A DNA stretch of 64,000 nucleotides from the NCBI RefSeq assembly GCF_038024125.1, contig NZ_CP150662.1:2001501-2065500 (forward strand), in the 5' to 3' direction. The position numbers and the translations under genes are program-made. The notes under the pieces are model-generated. The model was not told where the DNA came from. It did not search any database and saw only the letters and a list, made by a program, of their open reading frames with translations. Origin of the DNA: Polaribacter gangjinensis (GTDB taxonomy: Bacteria > Bacteroidota > Bacteroidia > Flavobacteriales > Flavobacteriaceae). Shown piece after piece: positions 17,035 to 24,771 of this stretch (position 1 is the stretch's first letter; each line of letters starts with the position of its first letter).

Positions 17035-17565
17035 ATGACTGTTTTTGATATTGTTTTGGTTTCCTTTTTAGTTTTAGGCTTTATAAGCGGTTTTATAAAA
17101 GGACTTTTTTCAGAAATTGCATCGTTAGTAGCAGTGATGTTGGGAATTTATGTAGCTATTCATTTTTCCTATTATGCAGAAGATTTTTTAAGCGATAGTA
17201 TTTTAGGGTGGAGCAGCAGAACCAATAAAATTGTAGGATATATTATTACTTTTTTAGGCGTTGTTTTATTGGTCATTTTTACAGGAAAATTATTGACAAA
17301 ATTGGCCGATATAACCGCTTTAGGATTGGTCAATAAACTTTTGGGTGGTTTTTTTGGGGTTTTAAAAACGGCACTTATCTTTAGTTTTATTTTTGTTTTT
17401 ATGGATAAAATAAAAACCAAAATTCCTTTTCTAACAGAAAAAGTTAAAGAAGAATCAGTTTTGTATGAACCAATTAAAATAATCTCAACCACACTTTTTC
17501 CTTCAATTACTGAACAACCTGAAGACTGGAAAAGGGTTTTTGACTATAAAAAAGCCTTACTCTAA
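17035..17565 (+). CDS. CvpA family membrane protein
   Basis: A 176-residue inner-membrane protein of the CvpA (colicin V production) family. It opens with the family block FDIVLVSFLVLGFISGFIKGLF, followed by four hydrophobic helices (VAVMLGIYVAIHF, IVGYIITFLGVVLLVIF, LVNKLLGGFFGVLKTALIF) and a cytoplasmic tail. CvpA proteins are linked to envelope stress and bile tolerance in enteric bacteria, but the activity is unknown. The last nine bases overlap the 3' end of the convergent LysR gene. Confidence 0.88.
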   Translation: MTVFDIVLVSFLVLGFISGFIKGLFSEIASLVAVMLGIYVAIHFSYYAEDFLSDSILGWSSRTNKIVGYIITFLGVVLLVIFTGKLLTKLADITALGLVNKLLGGFFGVLKTALIFSFIFVFMDKIKTKIPFLTEKVKEESVLYEPIKIISTTLFPSITEQPEDWKRVFDYKKALL

Positions 17566-18489
17566 AATAGCATCTAACCAATCAAAATATTGCTTGTAGA
17601 CACTTTCTTTTTCTGAGGCTACATACGCTAAAAATGCAGCTGCAACTGGCGATAATTCTTTCTTTTTTAGATAAATAAGTTTCCAAGTTGATTGTAAAGG
17701 CAATCCTTTTGTTGGGATTATTTTAATTTCGTTTTGTAGCAATTCATTTTTAATACTCAATAACGACACAATTGAAACGCCAATATCAGCCACAACAGCT
17801 TGTTTTATGGCTTCATTAGATGTTAAAACCAATTGCGTTTTTGGAGCAATTTTTTCTTGCTTAAAAAATTCCATCATAGTATGTCTTGTTCCTGAACCTT
17901 CTTCTCTAAAAATTAATGGAATGGTTTTAAAAATCGACTTTTCATTGTTATCATTGTTCAAAAGCGTGTTGTTTTTTGAAGCTACCAACACCAAATTATT
18001 TTCCATAATTGGCAATTCATTGATTTCTAAATGCGTTGGACTGACTGTAACTAGCGAAAAATCGACCAAATTTTGCTCTAAATCTTTAATGACATTAGTT
18101 TTGTTTGATACGTCTAAAACCAATTCCACATTTGGATGTTTTTTTAAAAATCCATTTAAAAAATAGGGCATTACATAATTTCCAGTTGACACTACAGATA
18201 TTCTTAATTTTCCAGAAAGCAAGCCTTTAAAAGCCTCTGTTTTGTATTGAATGGTTTCTGTTTTATTAAGGATTTCTTGCGCAATTTGATAAATTTCTTT
18301 CCCGAATTCAGTGACATAAAATTGCCTTCCAATTACTTCTGACAACGGAATTTCAAATTGATCCTGAAAGTTTTTTAGTTGTATGGATGCTGCTGGTTGT
18401 GTCATATTCAATTCATTTGCAGCTTTTGTTATACTTTTGTGTTCAACTATGGTAATAAATACCTTTAATTGATGTAAGGTAAAGTTCAT
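17557..18489 (-). CDS. LysR-type regulator divergent from sbtA-like gene
   Basis: A 310-residue LysR-family transcription factor. It has an N-terminal winged helix (FTLHQLKVFITIVEHKSITKAANELNMTQPAASIQLKNF, quoted here in pieces: HTH about 3-60) and a periplasmic-binding-protein-like effector domain (SVVSTGNYVMPYFL onward). I choose ATG 18489 (MNFTLHQLKVF); an upstream in-frame ATG at 18516 would run through the putative operator. Its divergent position to the bicarbonate transporter is the classic arrangement for control of the neighbour, comparable to CmpR/CbbR control of carbon uptake in autotrophs. The effector cannot be read from sequence. Confidence 0.92.
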   Translation of the reverse strand: MNFTLHQLKVFITIVEHKSITKAANELNMTQPAASIQLKNFQDQFEIPLSEVIGRQFYVTEFGKEIYQIAQEILNKTETIQYKTEAFKGLLSGKLRISVVSTGNYVMPYFLNGFLKKHPNVELVLDVSNKTNVIKDLEQNLVDFSLVTVSPTHLEINELPIMENNLVLVASKNNTLLNNDNNEKSIFKTIPLIFREEGSGTRHTMMEFFKQEKIAPKTQLVLTSNEAIKQAVVADIGVSIVSLLSIKNELLQNEIKIIPTKGLPLQSTWKLIYLKKKELSPVAAAFLAYVASEKESVYKQYFDWLDAILE

Positions 18490-18503
18490 AAATAATGTTA
18501 ATG

Positions 18504-18515
18504 TGTTGCATAACA
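18504..18515. promoter_or_regulatory. candidate LysR operator between lysR and sbtA
   Basis: TGTT-GCAT-AACA, a short dyad with an A/T-flanked core, sits 15 bp upstream of the lysR start codon. It is about 33 bp upstream of the sbtA -7 element. It overlaps the candidate lysR -7 box. This fits a site where the regulator represses itself and activates sbtA. Inference from position. Confidence 0.45.
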
Positions 18516-18521
18516 AAATTA
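18514..18521 (-). promoter_or_regulatory. candidate -7 element for lysR
   Basis: On the minus strand this reads TAATTTTG, a perfect TAnnTTTG match 25-32 bp before the ATG at 18489. No TTG-type -33 element is seen at the usual spacing. Confidence 0.4.
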
Positions 18522-18547
18522 AATAAAAATATATGAATTTATGGAAT

Positions 18548-18555
18548 TAGTTTTG
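18548..18555 (+). promoter_or_regulatory. candidate -7 element for sbtA-like gene
   Basis: TAGTTTTG matches TAnnTTTG, 22 bp before the ATG at 18578. The spacer upstream lacks a TTG -33 element, as expected for a promoter needing an activator. Confidence 0.5.
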
Positions 18556-18577
18556 CTGCAATTTAAAATCGACCAAA

Positions 18578-19540
18578 ATGAATATTGATATTTTAATCAG
18601 TAATTTAACAAACCCAGTGTTATTGTTTTTTGTTTTGGGAATTATTGCGTCGCTTGTAAAAAGCGATTTGAAAATTCCTGATTCTTCATCAAAATTCATC
18701 TCTCTGTATTTATTATTTGCGATTGGTTTTAAAGGAGGTCAAGAACTATCTCATAGTGATTTTGATTCAGAAATTTTATATTCCATTTTATTTGCCATTG
18801 CGCTTTCTGTAATTGTGCCTATATATACGTTTTATATTTTAAAATCAAAAGTTGGTACGCCAAATGCAGGTGTAATTGCTGCTGCATACGGATCAGTAAG
18901 TGCAGTAACTTTTGTAACGGCAGTTTCTTTTTTAGAAAATCAAGGAGTCACTTTTGGTGGACATATGGTTGCAATTATGGCAATAATGGAATCTCCTGCA
19001 ATTATTGTTGGAGTTATTTTGATTATGCTGAATGATACTACAAAAACGGATAAAAAATCGGTTTCTGCTGTTTTAAAACACTCATTTACAAGTGGAAGTG
19101 TGTTAATGTTAGTAGGAAGTTTAGTGATTGGTTTGGTGTCTGATGCCACACAAGCAAGAGGAATAGAACCTTTTACAACCGATATTTTTAAAGGATTTTT
19201 ATCACTTTTTTTATTAGAAATGGGAATGGTTACTGCCAGCAGAATTAAAGGATTTCAACAATATGGGGTATTTTTATTCGTATTTGGAATTATTGTTCCG
19301 CTTTTTAACGGAATGTTGGTAGCATATTTGAGTGGTTTTATCACAGAAAGTGATGGAAATAGGTTGTTATTTGCCATTTTAGCAGCAGGAGCTTCATATA
19401 TTGCTGTTCCTGCAACTATGAAATTAGCAGAGCCAAGAGCAGATGCAGGAATTTATATTCCTATGGCATTAGCAATTACTTTCCCTTTTAATATTACTAT
19501 TGGGATGCCCATTTATTATGCGGTTGTTCAGTTATTTTAA
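18578..19540 (+). CDS. sbtA: SbtA-like sodium-dependent bicarbonate transporter
   Basis: A 320-residue membrane protein of the SbtA (DUF897) family, which in cyanobacteria takes up bicarbonate with Na+. About ten helices in two inverted halves are visible. Family blocks include NPVLLFFVLGIIASLVKSDL at the N-terminus, YLLFAIGFKGGQEL, AAYGSVSAVTFVTAVSFL (first half) and AILAAGASYIAVPATMKLAEPRA (second half). It is shorter than cyanobacterial SbtA because the central cytoplasmic loop is reduced. No sbtB (PII-like inhibitor) is adjacent. It is divergent from a LysR regulator and converges on carbonic anhydrase. Confidence 0.9.
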   Translation: MNIDILISNLTNPVLLFFVLGIIASLVKSDLKIPDSSSKFISLYLLFAIGFKGGQELSHSDFDSEILYSILFAIALSVIVPIYTFYILKSKVGTPNAGVIAAAYGSVSAVTFVTAVSFLENQGVTFGGHMVAIMAIMESPAIIVGVILIMLNDTTKTDKKSVSAVLKHSFTSGSVLMLVGSLVIGLVSDATQARGIEPFTTDIFKGFLSLFLLEMGMVTASRIKGFQQYGVFLFVFGIIVPLFNGMLVAYLSGFITESDGNRLLFAILAAGASYIAVPATMKLAEPRADAGIYIPMALAITFPFNITIGMPIYYAVVQLF

Positions 19541-19573
19541 AGTGATGTTTTATAAGTAGTTTTGTAAAACTAA

Positions 19574-19610
19574 AAAACCATCAAATGTTATTTTGATGGT
19601 TTTATTTTTT
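19574..19610. terminator. bidirectional terminator between sbtA and carbonic anhydrase
   Basis: AAAACCATCAAA (19574-19585) pairs with TTTGATGGTTTT (19592-19603), flanked by A-rich and T-rich tracts on both sides. It can serve both convergent genes. Confidence 0.88.
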
Positions 19611-19625
19611 AATTGAATGATTTAT

Positions 19626-20264
19626 TTAAATATCTAACTTAAAAATATCTTCTAGATGCGCATCGCTTTTCATAGTTACTTTTAAGTCTTTGATAAGCCC
19701 ATTATCCAAACCATATACCCAACCATGAAGTTCTAAACCAGAATCATCTTTCCATGATTTTTGAACTATGGATGTTTTTGCCAAATCATAAACCTGCGCG
19801 ATTACATTGAGTTCAACCAATCTGTCAAAACGTTTTTTATCATCTTTAATTTTGTTCAATTCAGTATAGTTTTCACGATATACTTCTTTGATATTTCGAA
19901 TCCATTTATTAATCAATCCTAAAGATTTATTTGACATTGCAGCTTCCACACCACCACAACCATAATGACCACAAACCACAACGTGTTTTACTTTTAAGTG
20001 ATTTACAGCATAATCTAAAACACTTAACATGTTCATATCTGTATGTACAACCATATTTGCAATATTTCTGTGTACAAATATTTCACCAGAAAGTGTTCCT
20101 GTAATAACATTTGCTGGCACTCTACTATCAGAGCAGCCAATCCACAATAATGGTGGTGTTTGAGCTTTAGAAAGTTTTAAAAAATAATCTTTGTCGTTAG
20201 CAATCATCTCTTCTGCCCAAGCTTTATTGTTTATAAGCAGATTTTCGTAATAGGTACCTTTCAT
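19626..20264 (-). CDS. can: beta-carbonic anhydrase
   Basis: Interconverts CO2 and bicarbonate, 212 residues, cytoplasmic, no signal peptide. The zinc site is complete: IGCSDSRVPANVI supplies Cys44, with the Asp46-Arg48 dyad, and VVCGHYGCGGVEAA supplies His100 and Cys103. Other family blocks are GEIFVHRNIANMV and LDYAVNHLKVKHV. The start codon overlaps the stop of the SulP gene by four bases, so the two are translationally coupled. Pairing suggests the anhydrase handles the bicarbonate the SulP protein moves. Confidence 0.95.
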   Translation of the reverse strand: MKGTYYENLLINNKAWAEEMIANDKDYFLKLSKAQTPPLLWIGCSDSRVPANVITGTLSGEIFVHRNIANMVVHTDMNMLSVLDYAVNHLKVKHVVVCGHYGCGGVEAAMSNKSLGLINKWIRNIKEVYRENYTELNKIKDDKKRFDRLVELNVIAQVYDLAKTSIVQKSWKDDSGLELHGWVYGLDNGLIKDLKVTMKSDAHLEDIFKLDI

Positions 20265-21850
20265 TTCTTTGATTTTTTTGGTGTAATTTCGTTGTAAAAT
20301 TTCACGAAACTTTCAGGGTTTTCAATTGTTTTTTGGGTTGATATTATTTTAATTTCAATGTGTCTATCTTTGGCTTTTATGATAAAATCGTCTAAAATTT
20401 CAATGATATCATAATCTAAATATTGTGTTTTTCTTACATCAATTTCAAGATGAGCATTTTGCGGAATTTTATCTAATTCATTTAAAATAGCCCCTTTGTT
20501 AAAGAAAGTTACCTCTTCAGCTAGTGTCATTTTTAAATGATTTTTATCATTAATATCAACTTCTTTGTGTAAAAAGTGAGAATTTTGATAACTTTTTATC
20601 AAAATTATTACAATTCCAACTATTAATCCTAGTCCAATTCCTTTTAATAAATCTAAGAAAACAATTCCAATAATAGTAACTATAAATGGTAAAAATTGTT
20701 TCCAGCCTAATTGATACATACTTTTAAATAATGATGGTTTGGCCAATTTGTATCCAACAACTAATAAAATGGCTGCTAATACCGATAATGGAATTTTATT
20801 CAATAATCTTGGAATTAACAAAACAGAAATTAGTAATAAAAATCCATGAATTATAGTAGATAATTTGCTTTTTCCGCCAGATTGAATGTTGGCAGAACTC
20901 CTAACAATTACTTGAGTAATTGGCAAACCACCAATTAAACCAGATAAAATATTTCCTGTTCCTTGCGCTAGCAATTCTCTATTTGTAGGAGTTACATTTT
21001 TTTCAGGATCCAATTTGTCTGTGGCTTCCACACTCAATAAAGTTTCTAAACTAGCTACTAAAGCAATTGTAAAGGCTATTATCCAAACATCATAACTTGC
21101 AATAACTTCAAAATTTGGAAAAGTTAATTGTCCTAAAAAAGAGCTGAAACTATCAGGAATTGGAACATTCACTAAATGTGACTGGGTAATAGCTAAACTG
21201 CTATGATTTTGTGTAACCACAAAAAATACAATTCCCAAAACTACAGCCACAAAAGGTCCTTGAATGATGGTGAAAAATTTTGCTTTTTTTGCCAAAACTT
21301 TATCCCAAAAAAGAATAACCAATAATCCAATCACACCAATTATTAATGATCCTGGAATGATATTATTTATAGCATTTTCTAATTCAGAAAATGTATTTTC
21401 TGCATCAACTTGTAAAAATGCTTCATCACCAATTGGATCAGCATCATATCCTAAAAAATGAGGAATTTGTTTTAAAATAATGATGATTCCAATTCCTGAT
21501 AACATCCCTTTAATTACCGATGAAGGAAAAAAGTATCCAATAATACCGGCTTTTAAAACACCAAATAATAATTGAATAACACCCGCTAAAACAACGGCAA
21601 CTAAAAAGTTTTCATAACCTCCTAAAGTGCCAATTGCAGTTAATACAATTGCAGCCAAACCTGCAGCAGGTCCACTTACACCAATTTTTGAGCCACTTAA
21701 AGAGCCCACAATAATTCCACCTATGATTCCAGCAATTAATCCAGAAAATAGTGGGGTACCACTTGCCAAAGCAATTCCTAAGCAAAGAGGTAGTGCCACA
21801 AAAAACACTACAATACTTGCTGGAATATCGTTTTTTAACGTTTTAAACAT
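20261..21850 (-). CDS. SulP family anion transporter, BicA-like
   Basis: A 529-residue SulP/SLC26 transporter. The membrane domain opens with NDIPASIVVFFVALPLCLGIAL and has GIIGGIIVGSLSGSKIGVSGPAAGL, TNRELLAQGTGNILSGLIGGLP and VVGYKLAKPSLF. The C-terminal cytoplasmic STAS domain follows (from about 435, with LEIDVRKTQYLDYDIIEIL). SulP proteins carry sulfate or bicarbonate; overlap with a carbonic anhydrase and nearness to an SbtA-like gene favour bicarbonate, as in BicA (inference). It lies 66 bp downstream of the small bat-linked gene on the same strand, with no terminator in the gap. Confidence 0.9.
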   Translation of the reverse strand: MFKTLKNDIPASIVVFFVALPLCLGIALASGTPLFSGLIAGIIGGIIVGSLSGSKIGVSGPAAGLAAIVLTAIGTLGGYENFLVAVVLAGVIQLLFGVLKAGIIGYFFPSSVIKGMLSGIGIIIILKQIPHFLGYDADPIGDEAFLQVDAENTFSELENAINNIIPGSLIIGVIGLLVILFWDKVLAKKAKFFTIIQGPFVAVVLGIVFFVVTQNHSSLAITQSHLVNVPIPDSFSSFLGQLTFPNFEVIASYDVWIIAFTIALVASLETLLSVEATDKLDPEKNVTPTNRELLAQGTGNILSGLIGGLPITQVIVRSSANIQSGGKSKLSTIIHGFLLLISVLLIPRLLNKIPLSVLAAILLVVGYKLAKPSLFKSMYQLGWKQFLPFIVTIIGIVFLDLLKGIGLGLIVGIVIILIKSYQNSHFLHKEVDINDKNHLKMTLAEEVTFFNKGAILNELDKIPQNAHLEIDVRKTQYLDYDIIEILDDFIIKAKDRHIEIKIISTQKTIENPESFVKFYNEITPKKSKK

Positions 21851-21864
21851 TTAAATGAATTTTT

Positions 21865-21884
21865 ACTTACTACTAAAAGTAAGT
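21865..21884. promoter_or_regulatory. inverted repeat upstream of SulP gene
   Basis: ACTTACT (21865-21871) and AGTAAGT (21878-21884) form a perfect 7-bp dyad, 15 bp before the SulP start codon. In the minus-strand direction it is followed by A not U, so it is not a terminator. It could be an operator or leader hairpin. Confidence 0.35.
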
Positions 21885-21916
21885 TTATGATTGATAAAAA
21901 GGGTTGATTTTCGAGG

Positions 21917-22222
21917 TTATGAAAAAATCTCTGGAGGTGGTGTAGAAAACTCTAAAAGGTTTGTTATTTGAGAAAAGGTGTTTTTAAAAACAGGTGCTTT
22001 TACAGAAAAAACTTTGGTAAACGTAAAGGTAGTGGTTTTGGATATTTTTTGGAAAAAAGCAGTTTCTGATTCTACTTCAATTTCCATTTCGTCAGGACAA
22101 GAATTTACAATTTTTTCTGGGGTATTTAGTGAAAAATTATCAGACAGAAAACTTGATAACTTTACCGTTAATAACAGTAAAATGAGCAGTTTTAAAAGAG
22201 ATAATTTAGAGATTTCAATCAA
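21917..22222 (-). CDS. small signal-peptide protein at end of bat operon
   Basis: A 101-residue protein with an N-terminal hydrophobic segment (LSLLKLLILLLLTVKLSSFL) that could be a signal peptide or anchor. A polar beta-like part ends in EFSTPPPEIFS. It starts 3 bp after the batE stop on the same strand, which supports a real gene. Its composition is otherwise unremarkable, and a longer opposite-strand open frame overlaps it. No family recognised. If real, it is exported and cotranscribed with the bat genes. Confidence 0.55.
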   Translation of the reverse strand: MIEISKLSLLKLLILLLLTVKLSSFLSDNFSLNTPEKIVNSCPDEMEIEVESETAFFQKISKTTTFTFTKVFSVKAPVFKNTFSQITNLLEFSTPPPEIFS

Positions 22223-22225
22223 ATT

Positions 22226-22975
22226 TTACAGTTCTTTTATTTCTTTAGCAATGATCCAACCTTGCTTTCCATCCGCTAATTTAATCTTTTTCCAGTTATC
22301 TATTGCGTCTAAAACGATAACTTTTGTACCTTCATGTAAAATAAACACTTCTTCTGAGTTGAAAGTTGGTGCATTTTTTACAGCAGATGTCTCTGCAAAA
22401 ACAATCGCTTCTTTATTGTTTTGAGAGAATGAAAACTGATTATAAGTAATTGAAAAAGAAATAATTAACAGCAAAAAACTACTGATACTTGAACTAAAAT
22501 AAATTCTCTTTATAGTAGGAGAATTTGCAAAATAAAAGAGTAGAAATAAAATACAAGCTAAGAACGAAAAAACTACTGAAACTATCGCCCATTGATTGTA
22601 AGAAAGTTTCTGTAAATAGTTTGCGTTGATTTTTTGAAAGATATTTTTCGGAATTTCTTGAATGTTGTCTAAGGCCAATCGCTTTGCAAAAATCAAATTA
22701 TTTTGAGCATCTTCGTTTGTTGAGTCTAATTTCAACGCTTTTTCAAAATAATAAATGGCTGGTCCAACTTTGTTGATTTTATAATACGAGTTTCCTAAAT
22801 TGTAATACAATTCAACCGAAATTGTTCCTTTCGACTCAATTTGATGATACAATTCAATGGCTTTTTCAAATTTTTCGTTTTTATAAAAATCATTTGCCGA
22901 ATAAAAAATATCGTCAATATTTTGAGCAAATAAAGTGTTCGCAAACATCAGCAATAAAAAAATTATTTTTTTCAT
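22226..22975 (-). CDS. batE: BatE: TPR and SH3-like membrane protein
   Basis: Last canonical gene of the bat (Bacteroides aerotolerance) operon, 249 residues. It has a signal peptide (KKIIFLLLMFANTLFA before QNIDD), TPR repeats (YYNLGNSYYKINKVGPAIYYFEKALKLD in the centre), two membrane helices (WAIVSVVFSFLACILFLLFYF and SSISSFLLLIISFSITY) and a C-terminal SH3-like domain (VILHEG-like block to GKQGWIIAKEI). TPR and SH3 parts would face the periplasm. It starts 2 bp after batD. The molecular role of BatE is not established; the operon is linked to stress tolerance. Confidence 0.9.
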   Translation of the reverse strand: MKKIIFLLLMFANTLFAQNIDDIFYSANDFYKNEKFEKAIELYHQIESKGTISVELYYNLGNSYYKINKVGPAIYYFEKALKLDSTNEDAQNNLIFAKRLALDNIQEIPKNIFQKINANYLQKLSYNQWAIVSVVFSFLACILFLLFYFANSPTIKRIYFSSSISSFLLLIISFSITYNQFSFSQNNKEAIVFAETSAVKNAPTFNSEEVFILHEGTKVIVLDAIDNWKKIKLADGKQGWIIAKEIKEL

Positions 22976-22977
22976 AA

Positions 22978-24747
22978 TTATAATTGTTTGTCTAATTGAA
23001 CGATTACTTGTTTTGCTTTTTCGAATTCTTTGTTCATTTCAGTATTCGTAACTGGTGTGTATCTTGCAAAATCTGATGCTTGTAATACTTCAATAAATTT
23101 GGTTATTGTCTCAGCATCAACTTTCTTTTCCTCTAAAATTTGAGTGATTTTTTCTTTACTAATATCAGCAGTTTCAATATTTAATCTTGCTTTTAAATAA
23201 TTGTGTAAAGCACGTTCTAGAGCTTCATAAAATGCCTCTTTTTTACCCAATTGTTTTTGAGCTTCTGACAAGAATTTTCGAGCTAATTTTTCGGCTTTAC
23301 GCAAACGAAGTCCAGCTAAATCACTATTTCGTGCTTCATTTCTTTTTCCGATAAAAATACTAATTGGAATCGCTAAAAATGGCACTAATAACAATAAATA
23401 AAATAAGTTCGAATTGTAAAAATCTTCCGTCTTTTTGGGTTGAAATACCGTTTTAGTTTGAATGTATCTAAAATTATTTCCTAATGATACAACTTCTTGT
23501 TTTTCAACAGTATTTGATGAAGTTGTATTATTTGTTACCAATTCTTTTCCTTCTAAAACATCCACATACATATCATCTGTTGTGATGGTTTTATAGGTGC
23601 CTAATTTTGGATTAAAATATGAAAATGAAACTTTCGGAATTTTATATTTTCCTTTAAATTGAGGAACAATTGTGTAAGAATCTGACACAGAACCACTGAT
23701 TCCATCTGCACTAATACGAACATTTTCTTTTCTTTCTGGTTGATATTTTTCCAATTCAGTAGGAGTTTCTACGGTTGGAAGTTCAAACAATTTTAAATTT
23801 CCTTTTCCTGAAACATCTACTTTTATTTGCGATGATTCATTGGCTTTTAACACTTCTTTACTTAATGTTACATTGAAATTAAATTCACCAACTGCACCTG
23901 TAAAATTTTCAGGTTTTCCATTCATTGGCAATTCTTTTGGGTTGATTGTTTTTTTTGGTGAAGCAAATTCTTTTCGGATATTTTTTGTGATTACATTTCC
24001 AAAAAAATCAGCTCTTCCTGTTGGAACGCCAATTACAATATCCATTTTCATTGGATCAATCGTTAAGTTTCCAGTTTTTGTGGGGACTAACAATGCTTTT
24101 TGAAGTACAATATACCTATAATTTTGACCATTGTATTTTCCCATTTTTACAGGATAACCATCAATCTGAATTTCTTGATTCCAAAAACCATTGTATTGTG
24201 GAGCTTCTGTTACAGAAGTGTCGTAAACACTCACATTTTCACTAACATACAATCTGTATTCTACATAAATTCCCTCGCCAACATAAGGATTCGTTTTGGT
24301 AACTTCAGCAACCAAATGAATGTTTTGATTCGCAATATATTCAGGGTCATTTGGATCATCAGGAATATCAATTGGATCAGTTACAACGACTTTTAAATAT
24401 TTTGAATTTACAGTTGATCCATTCAGTTCAATAGATGCAGGTTCAATAATTAATTCGCCTTTTCTGTTTGGTTTTAGGATGTAAGTATATGATTGTGAAA
24501 AGGTTACTTTTCCGTTAATCCAAGACTGACTCACAGATTGACTTGGGCCTGCAATCACTTTAAAATCTTTGAATTTTGGTGGTGTAAAATTATCTCCACC
24601 TTGTTTGTTGATCGAAAATTCAATGCGCAAACGTTCATTTAAACCCAAAGTATTTTTACTTATTGAAACACTCAATTCAGCCTGTTGTGCAAAAATTGAA
24701 TATGATAATATGCTTATTATGAATGATATGTAAATTTTAAGTTTCAT
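22978..24747 (-). CDS. batD: BatD: exported BatD/oxygen-tolerance protein
   Basis: A 589-residue BatD-family protein. It has a signal peptide (IYISFIISILSYSIFA before QQAELS), a series of Ig-like beta domains (ELSVSISKNTLGLNERLRIEF ... KGNLKLFELPTVETP ... KGKYKIPKVSFSYFNPK), one membrane helix (FYLLLLVPFLAIPISIFI, about 440) and a cytoplasmic helical tail. It lies between batC and batE with short spacers. Family and operon position agree. Its biochemical role is not known; the Ig repeats suggest a periplasmic scaffold for the VWA proteins BatA and BatB (inference). Confidence 0.92.
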   Translation of the reverse strand: MKLKIYISFIISILSYSIFAQQAELSVSISKNTLGLNERLRIEFSINKQGGDNFTPPKFKDFKVIAGPSQSVSQSWINGKVTFSQSYTYILKPNRKGELIIEPASIELNGSTVNSKYLKVVVTDPIDIPDDPNDPEYIANQNIHLVAEVTKTNPYVGEGIYVEYRLYVSENVSVYDTSVTEAPQYNGFWNQEIQIDGYPVKMGKYNGQNYRYIVLQKALLVPTKTGNLTIDPMKMDIVIGVPTGRADFFGNVITKNIRKEFASPKKTINPKELPMNGKPENFTGAVGEFNFNVTLSKEVLKANESSQIKVDVSGKGNLKLFELPTVETPTELEKYQPERKENVRISADGISGSVSDSYTIVPQFKGKYKIPKVSFSYFNPKLGTYKTITTDDMYVDVLEGKELVTNNTTSSNTVEKQEVVSLGNNFRYIQTKTVFQPKKTEDFYNSNLFYLLLLVPFLAIPISIFIGKRNEARNSDLAGLRLRKAEKLARKFLSEAQKQLGKKEAFYEALERALHNYLKARLNIETADISKEKITQILEEKKVDAETITKFIEVLQASDFARYTPVTNTEMNKEFEKAKQVIVQLDKQL

Positions 24748-24771
24748 TTTTTTTCTAAAAAACGGGCAAAT

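Noticed and set aside
21978..22424. Plus-strand open frame of 148 codons across batE and the small gene
   Set aside because: It runs antisense to batE, which has strong domain support, and its product looks like reversed signal-peptide codons.
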